Source: Prunella strophiata
Lineage: Eukaryota; Chordata; Aves; Passeriformes; Prunellidae
Assembly: GCA_036583965.1 (NCBI GenBank)
Contig: JAZBQD010000030.1
Span: 86,647,800-86,711,799, forward strand
DNA: 64,000 bases
Reading direction: 5' to 3'
Part shown: in pieces, positions 12,416 to 25,039 of the stretch
How positions within the stretch are numbered: position 1 is the first letter of the stretch
Layout of the letters: every line of letters begins with the position of its first letter
The notes under the pieces: model-generated
Told to the model about the DNA's origin: nothing
The model's database searches: none
The model's input: the letters and a program-made list of their open reading frames with translations, nothing else
Made by a program: the position numbers and the translations under genes

Positions 12416-15400
12416 TTAGAACAACTTGTCTTCCTCTTTTTCTTTTTTTTCCTTTTTTTTCACAATATGCATCTGGTTTAAGGTGACTTTTTCTTTCCCA
12501 GCATATGGAGCTGAATGATTATGATGATTTAGATTTATTTTAAATCACAGCCTATTAAATGGAAAAATAAATGCTAATATGCTGATATTGTTTACTTCTG
12601 AATGAATTATTGATATGAATGAGTAGTTGCTTCTATCATAATTACTCTTTATTAAATGAATATATTTTGAATTAGAGATCCTTAATTAAGAAATCACATT
12701 TTTGTCTGAAAATTGTTTCCCTGATGCTAGTATAAGAAATACCTTACATTAGTCTATGGAGAAAAAAAAAAAAGACCGGTGAAATTATTCTATTTTTTAT
12801 CTTTTCCTTTGCTCTGTGAATTTGGCAGTGCTTTGTGTATATTCCCTTTCACTGCTTCTCTCCTCTAATCAGTTAAGTGAGGCTCTTTCCCCTCTGTTGT
12901 TTGTGTGGATCTGTCACATAGCACCTAGAGACAGAAAAAACCATTTTAAGTAGGAAAATGCAAAACACAAAAACTAAAGGATTGAGGATCAGATACCTGA
13001 AACTCCTCTCAACATTTTCTTTCAAGCTGAGCACGTTTCAGATTAATAGTGACTCTTTAACATAAATAATGATCTAATGAAATAAATATGAAATAGAAAG
13101 AATCATAAAAAGAATTTTACATTTAAGAATGCCATCTGTGTAACACTTAGCCTAACAATGAAATCATTTCAGTGCCAAAACAGCTCACTCTGCTTCCAGC
13201 ACAAGTTACAGGAGAGGGTAATGGCTTTGCAAAATGGCATAAAAGTCTGAGTTCAATCACAGAAGGAACACCTGGGTTCAAACTCACTCTGCTTCACATA
13301 AACAATGGGTCTCACATATGAGTTTTGAACTCGCCCCTGCTAATGTTTCCACCTCGAGTCATCACGAATTTTTCACAAAGCTGACGATTTTTATTGCAAG
13401 GAAATTTAGATATCAGAGGAGAAGACTTTGTGGGTCAGTGTAAGAGAATCTTGCAACAACAATTACACTGATTCTCTGCTTTCCAGCTGTGGAATCCAGA
13501 GTCAGTATTATCTGACTGAAGTGCACAGGACTCAGAAACAAGACTCTGTGTAAGCATATGTGTCACAAGAAAAATCCCCTCATTCCCTCACTTAGGACTT
13601 AGCACCAGACCAGCTATCAGTGTTTAGGACCAGTCTCCTAAGCTGCAGGTCTGTCTGGGCACACTCCATGTTGCAGAATGGAGATGCTGTTTTTGTGAAC
13701 AGGGAAGCCAAGCCCTTGCCATGTGCAAGGCGGCGCAGCAGAGCCATGCAGAACACAATGGAGATTGTTTGTTTATACCAGCCGAGGAGAAGGGAACATA
13801 TTTGTTTTGAGTGAGCTGTGTTAGAATACATATTGTTGTATATGCCCAGGCCTCATTACGCCATGCTAGTCTTCAATATGGATCAGATCCTAAAACTGCT
13901 CAACATACTGAAATAAATGTGAGTTCTACCCACAGAACATCTCCAGACTTAGGCCTCATGTCTGTCAATGTCATCTCAAAAAAACAAATGTTCAAAGAAG
14001 AAAAACAACAAAAGTATCTTAGAGACTGTGGAGGATGCTCACGTGTGGTAGATGCCATTCAAGGGTATGCTAAGGAATTACTTGGAGAGAGAGAAATCCA
14101 CATACCAAGACTGGAGAAAAGAATGGGCCTGAAAAAAAGGAGAGAGAATTAAGTTTCATGAAAGAAATATTTCCTATTTGTATTTCGGAAGTTACTGTGA
14201 AAGCAAAAGGAAATTCTTCCTTCACATCAGCAATGAGAGCACAGTAACATCTCCTCAGGCAAAGGGTGGCCACAGCTCACATTTTGCTTAAAGATATAAT
14301 TGTGAGGGCATTCACAGAGGAAGAGTTAAAGTGCTGTTCAATAAACAACCTGAAGTGCTGTATGCTGTATTCATATAAGGAAAGGTATGAGCCAACGGAG
14401 AGAGATGTTCAGCTGCAATCAAAGAGGATCTAAGCCTAACTGAGCACTCACATGACAGTTGGGATCATTTCGGATCCCTTCCAATGAAGATAAAATAGCA
14501 TCAAAAGCAGGGAGGTTTTTTTTCTTTCTTTTAAAGATGAAAACACAACATCATTAGTCAAATTTACTCTGAACTTCCACCTCCTCATGTTGATTTGTAC
14601 TCAGGTTCAGTAAACATATCTTTCCATCAAGGTAAATAAATGTAAAAGCCCATCAGTAACTTAATTGCTTAACGATGGATGCAGTGTGGGGTGTAACACT
14701 GTTTCTGACTATACTGTTGAAGTTAACGACCTCTCAAAAACACCTATTATAAGCTTGGCAGTAAAAAAAAAAATCTGTTCCTTCTTGAAAATCTGCTTAT
14801 AAAATTTCAACCATTTTTTCCTGATGTTGGGAAGGGGGTGGAAACCTCTGAGGACAATTTTTCAGCTGGACTGATGTAAAATGGAGTTTATTCATTTGAG
14901 ATGCCATCCTTTGTGGGCCTGCATGACCCAGGGAAATTAGGCTTAAGAGAAGTGGGGAGTACACAGTGAGGGCAAAAGTTACACAGTCCAGGGAAAATAT
15001 CTCCAAATTAAAATGCCCATGGCTCTGAGTGGGACCATTCACTGGGAGGGATAGAGGGCTCAGTCTGCAGATGTCAGGCAGAAGCCTGATCCTGCATGCG
15101 TAGCACACCCCCAGGGACATCTGGGAACGTGCCCTCCTCTGTCCTTGCACACCTAGAGCCCAGGATTGAGGACCCATGGGAGAAAGCAGTTGTTCCCATT
15201 AAAACCAAGGCGTTTAATAGAGGTGAAGGCAAAATCAGCTCTCCAGTGAGAGAGCAGTGAGGGAGGAGGGTATGCCAAGCATCTGAGAGTGAAATCTGGC
15301 TCACGGTGGGCAGGCAGGCACAGTGCAGAGGCACAGCTGCCAGCCTGACATGATGGATCAGAAAAGCTACTAAGGAGCTGTGAGAGTCCAGGCAATTGAA

Positions 15401-16749
15401 ACAAAGCAAAACATGAAAAGGCAATAGGTCAGACCTTCTTTGCAATCTATCAATTAAACAAGCATCCACTTCCAAAGGAGTATGATGTCCTGAGCAGTAG
15501 ACATCCCAGCACGTGATTGCTACTGTGATGGAGGGACAGGCTTACCAAAAGGAATTAATAATAATAATTACTAGTAGCGCTAATAATTTAGTTGAAGTTG
15601 TTCTTTAGTGAACCCCTCTGAGGAAATAACATGGTTGGGCATTTTGGCTTAATTCTATAGTCCCATACCAGCTTTACTAAGCCTGTTGAAAAACAAGGTG
15701 TGTTCAAATCTGTCCATTACATGGGAGGCTTGTGCCAAAATCTTGCCCTCCTTCAGTTAGGCAGCAGTGGTGAGTGCCACAGAGTTGGCTTCAGCTGCTT
15801 TCTCCAAAACCCTGAAGCTTTCAGAAACATTCATTTCTGCTGGCATCACTCAACAGCTCATTGTTAGGATTTGCTCTCATTGGCATGCATGAACTGAGAC
15901 TGATGTACAGGGTGATCCAGAGTGACAGCCTTCAGCCCCAAAAGTGGATACCTGCTTCCCTTCGAGTCCAGAAACTCACACTTGACTCAGAAGGATATAT
16001 ACAAAAATTATCTTTCCTCTCTTATTTGCGTGTGTTAAAGCTAAGTGTGTTCAGCCAAATTAGCAATCAGGCAAACTGTGCATGCAGAAATCTGCACTTG
16101 TACAAACTGTGCATTTTTTTTTGTAACATTCCAAGATTAAATATCTTGACAAAAGATGAAAACCCTTTAACAAATCTGCCCCTAGAGAAAAGTAACATTT
16201 TTTTATTCCATTTACTGTCAAACGACGTATAGTTGAACACAGTCCTATAGGTTGATTTGTTGCTTTAAATAATGTCACTAACATCCAGATATCAATGTGA
16301 TGGTGCAGTAAAAAGAGTTCACATTGAGCTAGATTCAATTACAGACCTAGAAATTGAAATTAAGTCTGATGCTACATGCTTAATTCATGTTTGTGTGACT
16401 GAGAAAGGGAGTATCTGGTTTACCTTGAATTTCCTGCCTTAGTGTGGTGAAAACATGACCCATCGCATTAATTAAAAAATAGTTTACAAATGTAACTTAA
16501 GTGGTATTGCACTGGCAGGAGGAGACAAACACCTTTTTGTCCTTGACATGTTATGTGATATAAAGGAAGCTGTTCAATAGCTTTTTCCTCGATTCCAAGG
16601 TAGGTCTTACAATTCTCACTAAAGAACAGGAAAAAAGGTATGATGACACCTCGCAATGAGAAGTCAAAGACTGTGCTTTACTTTAAAAAAAATTTAAGTA
16701 TTTATCCCTCAAAACCCATAACCTTCTTCTGACCACACTGTTTAAACAG
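12416..16749. other. Gene-free stretch
   Basis: AT-rich unique sequence with the inverted SOX pair at 13.76 kb. ORFs of up to 133 codons are unremarkable. Confidence 0.6.
13755..13768. promoter_or_regulatory. Inverted SOX pair (SOXE dimer-type site)
   Basis: ACAAT-GGAG-ATTGT: two head-to-head SOX half-sites with four-base spacing, the arrangement known for SOX8/9/10 dimers. Function not shown. Confidence 0.4.
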
Positions 16750-17175
16750 GTGCCTATAAGTAGCTATCACATATATTATGCAGGTCTATATTTATCTAAT
16801 TTGAACATTATACGCAGGTTGGTATTATCGCTTTTGATACGCCAAAATTCGATATCATAGCAATGGACTTTCAACCAGCGCACATTTGACTACTGATTTC
16901 ACATATGCGGCTGGGACTAACTTTTCTCCTAATATGGTGATGGCACAGGCACTATTTAAATGATTCCTGAGCCTTGTAAATATACACCAGATGTATCTTT
17001 TGTAAATGTTACATTTTTCAACATCTCAGCATTTGTGAATAGTTGAAAGCGATGCCAGCCATGCTTTAATGGGGCACAGAAGCGTACTGCATTCAAAGAA
17101 ATGGCACACCATTGCAATAGTCAAAATTACAAGTGCTGTCAAAAAGCTACATTTTTGCTTTATTGATTAGCACCA
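16750..17175. promoter_or_regulatory. Candidate conserved noncoding element
   Basis: AT-rich but complex, with scattered CpGs in an otherwise CpG-poor region, no simple repeat, no ORF and E-box CAGATG. This texture is typical of vertebrate conserved enhancers. Conservation was not tested. Confidence 0.35.
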
Positions 17176-17846
17176 GGTAACACAGTGCTTCACATCATAC
17201 CTTCATACGTGCCTCTTTCAGCTGATGTTGTTTCCCTGCACATGGGTAACACAGAGAGGGATATGGAACTTCCAGGGCTACACTGGGGATAGAAAAGGGC
17301 AGAGTGGCCTGGAGAGCCACACGAGGCCAGAGGTGGAGGCAGAAGGGCTGTGGGAGCTGCCACTCCCACAGCCATGGTCACCACCCATTGCCACAGGGAT
17401 GTGCCCACCATCCCAGAGCTGGGGAGGGAACAAAGCTCACCTTTCCCACTGGTACTGATGCAGTTTGAAGCTACGATCAGATACATTTTCCTGCAGCTCA
17501 GGCTTCTGCTGCTTTGTCCTCCCTCATTGCAGGGAGAGGTATCTCCCATTAGGGACCTCTCTGTGAGCACAAAGTGAATTCAGCTGTAAGAAGCCACCTC
17601 CTGGGCTTTTCTAGACCTCTCTTTTTCCCTAAGCTTTTCCTGGCTTTCCTGTGTCATTGCAGAAATCTCACTGAAGACCCAGGAGCACTTGTGTAACAGG
17701 TTATGGGAAATGTGCTCTCTGCACCTTCTATCTCCTGGCACTTGCCCACCTATCACCACCACATCCAGACTGCCCCCATGGTCTCCCCGTTAGCACCAGG
17801 TAGTAAAAGGAGCTTCCAGAAATCAGCCATTGCATTTGCCTTAAAA

Positions 17847-17854
17847 ATGCAAAT
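17847..17854 (+). promoter_or_regulatory. Octamer ATGCAAAT
   Basis: Perfect POU octamer in otherwise unremarkable sequence. Confidence 0.3.
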
Positions 17855-18955
17855 TTTTGTAGGATTTGTCTCCCAACTCTCCCACAGATAAGAGGAAAGA
17901 CCTTTATAATATTGCACAATTACTATTATTTGCAAGGCAGAGTGCTTTTTGCTCAGTGAATTTTGTGCTGGAATTGCATCATGCAACTCATTTCAGCAAA
18001 TCAGCTAAAATCAGAGCTAGGTGACACAGGACAATAAACTTAGAGGGAATGGACTAGACATAATGCCCCACTACAAGTATTATTTCCAAGTTCACAGGCT
18101 TGCAAATTAAAATGTCCCTGGACCACTGCCATAAAAAAGAACATTAAAAATCAGGGGAAGAGGTCTGGGCATCTGTTAGAAGCATCTAATATATACCAAA
18201 TGTGTATGCTGAGCTTCTTAGATATATGCATTGCTGAAATATAGCCTACGATTAATGTAAAAGCAGAAATATTTTAATTGTATTTTTCCATTTGATATTC
18301 AAATGAAAAAAATATATCTTATTAAACACAACACTTGGCTTTGCTATTTTAATAAAAAATAAGTTGTTGAGGAAAAGAAAAGCAAAACTACTGATTCCTT
18401 TCCTTATGATGATCAAATGAGCCTTTCATGTTTGTATCTTATACTTCACTTTTTAGCATTTTGAGGCAAATAGCAGATATCAAAACTTAGTAAATAATCA
18501 AAGACTTATTCAGTTTTCCAAACTGTCATGCTGCTTATCTTGTAATAACTGATCTCTTAGGTAGCATAAGCTATTTAATTGCTACTGAAGATTATTTGAA
18601 TGAAAAATGAGACGACATTCTCCCTTACCCCTCAAAAAGACAAAACTATATTCTTCAAAAAGACACATGCCGACAGATAGATTCTGATCTCTTCTACACA
18701 TGCACAAGTGCAGTAGCTAATTTTACAAGATTTGATAGGAGCTGTGTATCTGAGATTACACCCTGTCCTCCAGACTGCACATTCCACATGGAAAATGACT
18801 TAATTTGGAAATAAATTTTGTTGCTGATAAATCCAGACTCTCAAGTCTCTGGGCATCCAAAGAACCAAACCTATTAAATTATTGTAAAAAACAGCTACTG
18901 CATTTTAAAGGGACTTTTTACAGTGTTGGCAAAGTGCGTATTCATGTATCCCCCC

Positions 18956-18994
18956 TGACATGATAGACTGTAATGGTTCCAGTCTGTCATGTCA
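18956..18994. promoter_or_regulatory. 15-bp inverted repeat (hairpin) built on TGACA/TGTCA
   Basis: TGACATGATAGACTG, nine-base spacer, CAGTCTGTCATGTCA. All 15 positions pair if one T-G is counted as a wobble. The ends are MEIS/TGIF-type TGACA cores. It lies in sequence (18.8-19.1 kb) that looks like a conserved element. Confidence 0.6.
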
Positions 18995-21900
18995 ACCATC
19001 TGCATATTAAACAGTCCCTAAGTACACATTGACACAGCAGACCCTAATAGCTCTGAAGCCGTAACAATCTACTTGAGTCAATAATAGGCATGTTAAAGAG
19101 CATCTCCTGTACTTCCATCAATATCTTTTATCTTTTCCTTAATTTGTATCTTCCTTTTATACGTATATTCAAAGTTAAAGTTTTAGGAACCTTTATCCTT
19201 TAACGTGCTGCCACAGATGTGAAACATGTGGCACAGAGAGGCACACGCAGTAGCAGAATCCTCCCCTAGTATTGGGGCCAGACCTTAAAATAAGAACTGT
19301 AATATTTTTACACTGACAGCACACATTCTTCCAGATAAGGTGGAAATAGCCCCTCTTTTCTGCTGGGCTGGATGCAGTGATAGTGAAAAGCCCGGGAAAG
19401 GCTCCTGATGATTTCATGGGCTTTGGATGGAGCCCAGTGTGATGATACTCATTTCCTATTATGCATTTCCTTCTAATTAAATGAAATAGGTCACAGGGGG
19501 AAAATGAAACAAAAGACAAATGTATTTACTTACAGTAATATCAACCCCCCAAAAATGGCAATCAAAAACAAGAGAAAAGATAATACAAAACATACTGTCT
19601 CTTCGTTAACTTGAAATCATGTCTGTTACCACAGTTTTAATTCATTCCTGCATGATCTTGGGATCTTTTATACCATGAAAGAGGGAGACTGTTATTTAAG
19701 CACAAGAAAATGGAGATTTAACTTCTTTTGTCTAAATAACTGGAGAGAAAAATTTGAATTTCCTTTTGCTTAACTTCACCATACCATGCTGCAATTCCTC
19801 TTGCTCTTTGATTACAGGACTTTCCCATCTTCTCCCAATCTTCTTGCTCTCTGTAAGCATCACAATTTGGCTTACACATTTAAAAATGAAACCAAAGTAC
19901 AATTTGTGCTTCCAAAATGTAGACCTAAGGACAGGGAGGTCACCTGATCCTATCAGCAGATCTTAGCTGTCCTAAATTCCCTTCTCCTTTCCATTAATTT
20001 GATACCGATGTATCTTTGATGCACATAGGGATTTATTCCAGCATATTCTTGATTAACTTTCACTCCAGTGAGGGGAGAATCATGGTACTCTCCCTCTTGC
20101 TTTCCAGGAGTGTGCAGTTCATCCTACCCCTGCCTTGCACCATTCCATGTCCCCAAGGCACACAGGACCAGATCATCTACTTCTGTGCCTCATTCTGTAC
20201 AGCATCCCCTAACTGCATGACAAGCACTAAGGCACCTGCCTTCTATTAAGTCCTTGGTTAAATCTCATAGCCAGCAGGCTTTTCTTCCCAGTGTAATGGC
20301 AGGAAAGTGGATCAGATGTCCACATGCTGCCCAGGGATTTGCCCAGCTATGAGGCAGGTCCTCAAAACCTCAGACTAGGTCATAAACTTCATCTTATATG
20401 TGCTGTCTACTGTGTGTCTTATCAGGACAGGAGTTTCCAAACTATGAATACTACAGTACTCAAAAAGTAGTCACCATTTGACTTTTTCACTGAAGATCTA
20501 GCAAGCAGATTTAGTTTTGGGCAGGATATGTTTTTTCTTCCTAAATAAAAAAAAACTATTTATAAAAACCTAAGCAAATGAACAAAACTTAAAGAATGGG
20601 TGCCATTAAAACAACAAAAGAAAAAGCAAAAGTCACTGAAAGTCCTGCTATGTTGGCTGCATTTCTTTAGCTGAGGGAGGCAGCCCTAGTGCTGCTCTGG
20701 AAGTGCTTGTTCCTGACAGAAATGGTTCATTGTCATGTCCTCTCTGTGATGCTGCAGTTCATCACCGAATTGTATATGAAGCACAGTCCTCTCCCTATAA
20801 TATTATGGGTACAGCCATGTCCATTTGAGGAAAACAGGTCCTCTCTGGACCTCCTGCAGGAGCTCACTTGCCATTCGCCCTGGTACTTGCTGTGTAGCAG
20901 CCCAACAGCCCTGACCAGTCCAGCCCTGGTGAAGGTAGGAACATCACACAGGAACCACACAGCAAGTCTGGATAATTTATGATATCCCTTCCTCTTCTGG
21001 CACTTCTGTTTGTGCCTGATGAGCCTTGTAGGCTTCCTAGAACTTAACAGAATTACCAGGCAAGGGTAAAGAAGGGCAGGAGGGCTGCTGGCCACACAGC
21101 CAGAGTCCTTTAACAAAAATCCTTTGCACCAAGGGTTACTGGTGGGTCACACTCACTCTGGATGACCAGTGCTTCTGGGAATTGTTCCCCTGATTTAAGC
21201 GGATAGGTTGCCCAGTCCAACTTCATGGACTTAGAGCAACTGATACCTGCCACCAAGAGAAAGAAGAGCCACCAGCTTTGGTCTGTAAATGAGATTGGTA
21301 AGGGAGATGAAGGGAGGGCAAGTGAAGGAAACATAATGCTGTAGGTGAAGTGCTTCGTGTTCCCCCAGCAACCTTCTTGTGTGTGCTGCAATGTAAGGTG
21401 GGCTTGCTTCCTGCTGCCTTGCCCCCGCTCCTGCACAATCTGTTCCATGCCCAGCTGCAGCTGAGCCTACCCCAGGCTGGCCTGACCCTGAATGGAAAAG
21501 TTCCCAATTACTTCAGTGAAGAGGGCTCTGTATCCTCAGACAAATGCAGGAGAGCAAAATCTGGGTAGGGCTATGATTTCACTGCCTGTGTGCATAGGAT
21601 GTCTCTTTTCCTACACAGAGGAACGCTGGCCACCCTTCCCACTTTTTTGGTTCTCAGTGTTCATCACTGCACCTGGAGTTATCTCCCATTTACCAAGGAG
21701 TTGATTTAAGTGTCTGACTCAGTCACATATGTTTGGCTCCCTTATTCAGAGTAAGATTTGGCCTACTAGCTGTGAAAACAGCTTATATCACATGTGCTGC
21801 AAAGCCTAGCCAGAACAGGCTGAATAAAGGATGAAGTTTAATCATGGAAATGTTGACCTACAAATAGAGAACAAAATGTTAAACCACATGGTATAGGGTG

Positions 21901-22019
21901 CTGCACGCCCCAAATATCAAGGAGAGAAAAGAAGAATTGAACACATTTGGAAAGTAAAGCTTACTGTTTGGGGTTTGGTTGGTTTTTTTTTTTTACTTTT
22001 TCTTTCTGCATATTCGGAG

Positions 22020-22230
22020 AGTCAGACCCACACTGTTCCCGCTCGCGATGACACCCTGGCATCCGAAGAACAACATAACACCCACCACAAAATGCTGCTG
22101 TTGGCTGGCGCCGTCTAAAGCAGCAAGGTTTGGTGAGGGAGGTGAGACCGCCAAAGGCGGGTGAGCGGGGGTGTCACAGAGAGTGGGACCCGGCCGCCAG
22201 CGTGACTCCAGTCTACGGGACCTGTACAAA
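22020..22230. other. Isolated CpG-containing patch in AT-rich DNA
   Basis: Several CpGs (GCTCGCGATG, GGCGCCGTC, CCGGCCGCC) in a 200-base stretch with AT-rich CpG-poor flanks. It could be an old LTR fragment, a small CpG island or a conserved element. Not identified. Confidence 0.3.
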
Positions 22231-25031
22231 CTGGGGAGAGGCAAATGTGATGGGGATTAAGACCCTTTTCATCCTGTGTCCTTGAAAACTAGTCCTAAGT
22301 TACCTCTTACAGCTGGGGGGTGGGGGGATGTCGTCATTATTTACACACCACCTTTCAGCTGGGACATCCTCACCTTTGTGTGTTTCATACAAAGAAGGGC
22401 AGTGTTTTTGTCAGAGTCCATTTCCATTTTTAATCACAACCATCACACAAACAATTCACCTGATAGGATGGGAAAACTTTCTCATAGGCTTTGTTTAACA
22501 TAATTTTGGGTGTTGCAAAGGACAGAGAATAATTTTATTTAATCAGTCATCTTGCTTTCAGTAACTCGTCAGCTTTGTCTTTAGGTACGCTACATTTTAC
22601 ACAAACGTAGTTAACAGCAGCCGGCCAGCCCTTACTGACTGACAACTGTTCTTTACAGGATTTCTATGTGCCAAGGAGCTGGACAGTAATATCCATTTGG
22701 TATTCATGGAAGGTACTTGCTGAACAATAATGACAATAATTGCTTCTGATTCTTGTGTTTACAACACTGCCAAAGTATCATTAGAGCCTTATTTATAGAT
22801 AATAATGCTTATTAATCACACATATTTGAATTTTGGAATGTATTAGATTAATATTCTTTTGTAACTTGGTTCTGTACTAATGCTATGAAAAGCACTTTCT
22901 GAATGCAGCCCACTGGAAAGTGCTTGCCTCGGTAAAGCAAAAGCATCCAAGCCATCTGCAGGTGAGGGACAAAGAGCATACCTCTTCCTCAGCAGGCAAA
23001 CACCAATGCCGGACACGCCAGTTCCAAAAGCAGCTCCTTTGGATTAAAATCAGGGGCAGATGTCTGAAAAAAAATACCGTGAAAGGTGTGACAGTAGTGT
23101 TGTTCTTGAGCTTGCTTTTTGGTGCTCTATGAAAAGGTTTGTTTTCTACTGCTTTATAAAGAAACTGGGTTTGGAAGGTGAGGAATAGATCCATCTATCA
23201 TCTCACTCTCTAACAGCCCATTCTACCCTATGAGTGAGTTTAGCCTAGACCTTAGAATTCCTTATCAGTCAAAAGGTTGGCAATGAGAAATATAAGAAAT
23301 ATACTACAAAAACACTCTTAATTTTGGTTGTTAAATAATTCCAGCTTTTCTATCTCAATGTCTTCTAAGATTCAATAGCACGATAGAAGGAAAATAGATT
23401 TTTTGAAAAGCTATTTTCAACACATGAAAGTGCCACCCAAATCTAAATACCAACTGCCCTATATTTATATCCTCCTTTGTTTCCCTGTAGCTCATTACAA
23501 TGGCAAAAAATACACCAAAGCAACTACCGTACCAAACTCTCCAGTTTTTAGTGTGTGACCAGCTCTATAAATTTGTGTTTAAATAAATAAAGTCCAGAAC
23601 AGTGTTGAATGTTTTATTATTATTATTATTTTAAGGTCGTTCTTCAAGCAAATTTGCAGAGACTCTGTCAGTTTAGAGACAACATTTCCATCTGTTTGGT
23701 TGGGTTTTTTCCTTTTTACCCACTGCTGATGTAGTGTAACTACTCTAACACCAGAAAGTAAAGAAACTGGGAAGCGGGGGAGTGGGTGTTGTATTTTATT
23801 CTGTGTGTCCATTTTTTGTTTTTTATGGTGTTCCCTGAACAGTGAGGATAACCTGTTGCTAAGTGTCACAGCCCCATTGTCTCCAGGGATCTTTTACAGT
23901 GGCAGAAAAAAAAGAAATAATTAAAATGCAGAAGCTTTAAATTGTGAAGAACACTTGTGGCATTACTGCAACTACCCCACGCAGCCCCTAGCCGATATGT
24001 TTTAACAGACAAAATTACAAAGTGATGTTGCCCCTTTAAAATGTTTCACCTATTAATATTCCAGTGTGCTTTGCTTATTGTGTTTAGAAAATGCCAGTAT
24101 TGAGGTTTCCCAAAATTTCAAACTTATCAAGACAACCAGTGCTGAGCACAGTCCAATCATTTCTAATTGAAGCCAGGATTTAAAATTTTAAAAACGCTAA
24201 TAGAGAGATTAGAGACGAAACCAAAGCGCAAAGTTGAGGTCGGGATGCGGAGGGAAGCCCTGTCCCTACGGGTTCTGCACAACAAAGCGGTGCACCCCTC
24301 CCATCCCAGAGACCCCAGCTCCTGCTGGGAGACGTGGGGCCAGCTTGTCCTGGGCATTGCTGGGAGGAGGGTCACGGCTTCAACCATCACTTGCAGACAA
24401 AGGGATTACTCCCCAAGTGTGGGCACAAGGGGTGCAAAGAGCTTTGGACTGGGTTCCTTTCCTGGTTGCAGCTCAATACCATCCAGGCAAAACTGATCCC
24501 AAAACTTGACAGTGCTGCACTGAGGGGACTTTGATCAAAAACTAGTCATGGATTTTGGTTCTTCTGCTAGTTCTCTTCTGAAAAGAAAACTCATAGCCCC
24601 AGGTGCACACAACCTGCTACAGCATTCACTGGCACAGAAGCATGTGCAGATACTCTCCTCTCCCCAGCCATTGTCGGCTCCTCAAAAAGTTTGCTATATT
24701 TTCCTTAGGTTTCAGAGTAGCACAGTGCAAATAGCTGTCCCTCTAACAGGTGTTTGAAATCTGCATCTTATTCTTTCCTAATAGTAATAAAAATAGCTGA
24801 AAGAGCTCAGTACAAGGATCCTAATTTCAGAAAGGCAAATCACCAGCGCATAAAATCATAATTCACCCTCTACAGAATACAGACTTCTTATTTTCTTAAC
24901 TGAGTAGTAAAAAATAATTTCCATTGTTTCTGTCTGGTGTTCCGGACTACCGGCAGTGGCGGTTTAATAATTTTTTTCTACCTACTAGAAGAAAAAGGCA
25001 AAGCAAACTGTTATCACATGAGGAAAGGTAC

Positions 25032-25039
25032 ATTTGCAT
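25032..25039 (-). promoter_or_regulatory. Octamer ATTTGCAT
   Basis: Perfect POU octamer on the minus strand. Confidence 0.3.

Noticed and set aside
18956..18994. microRNA precursor
   Set aside because: A 15-bp stem is too short for a typical pre-miRNA and no extended pairing flanks it.
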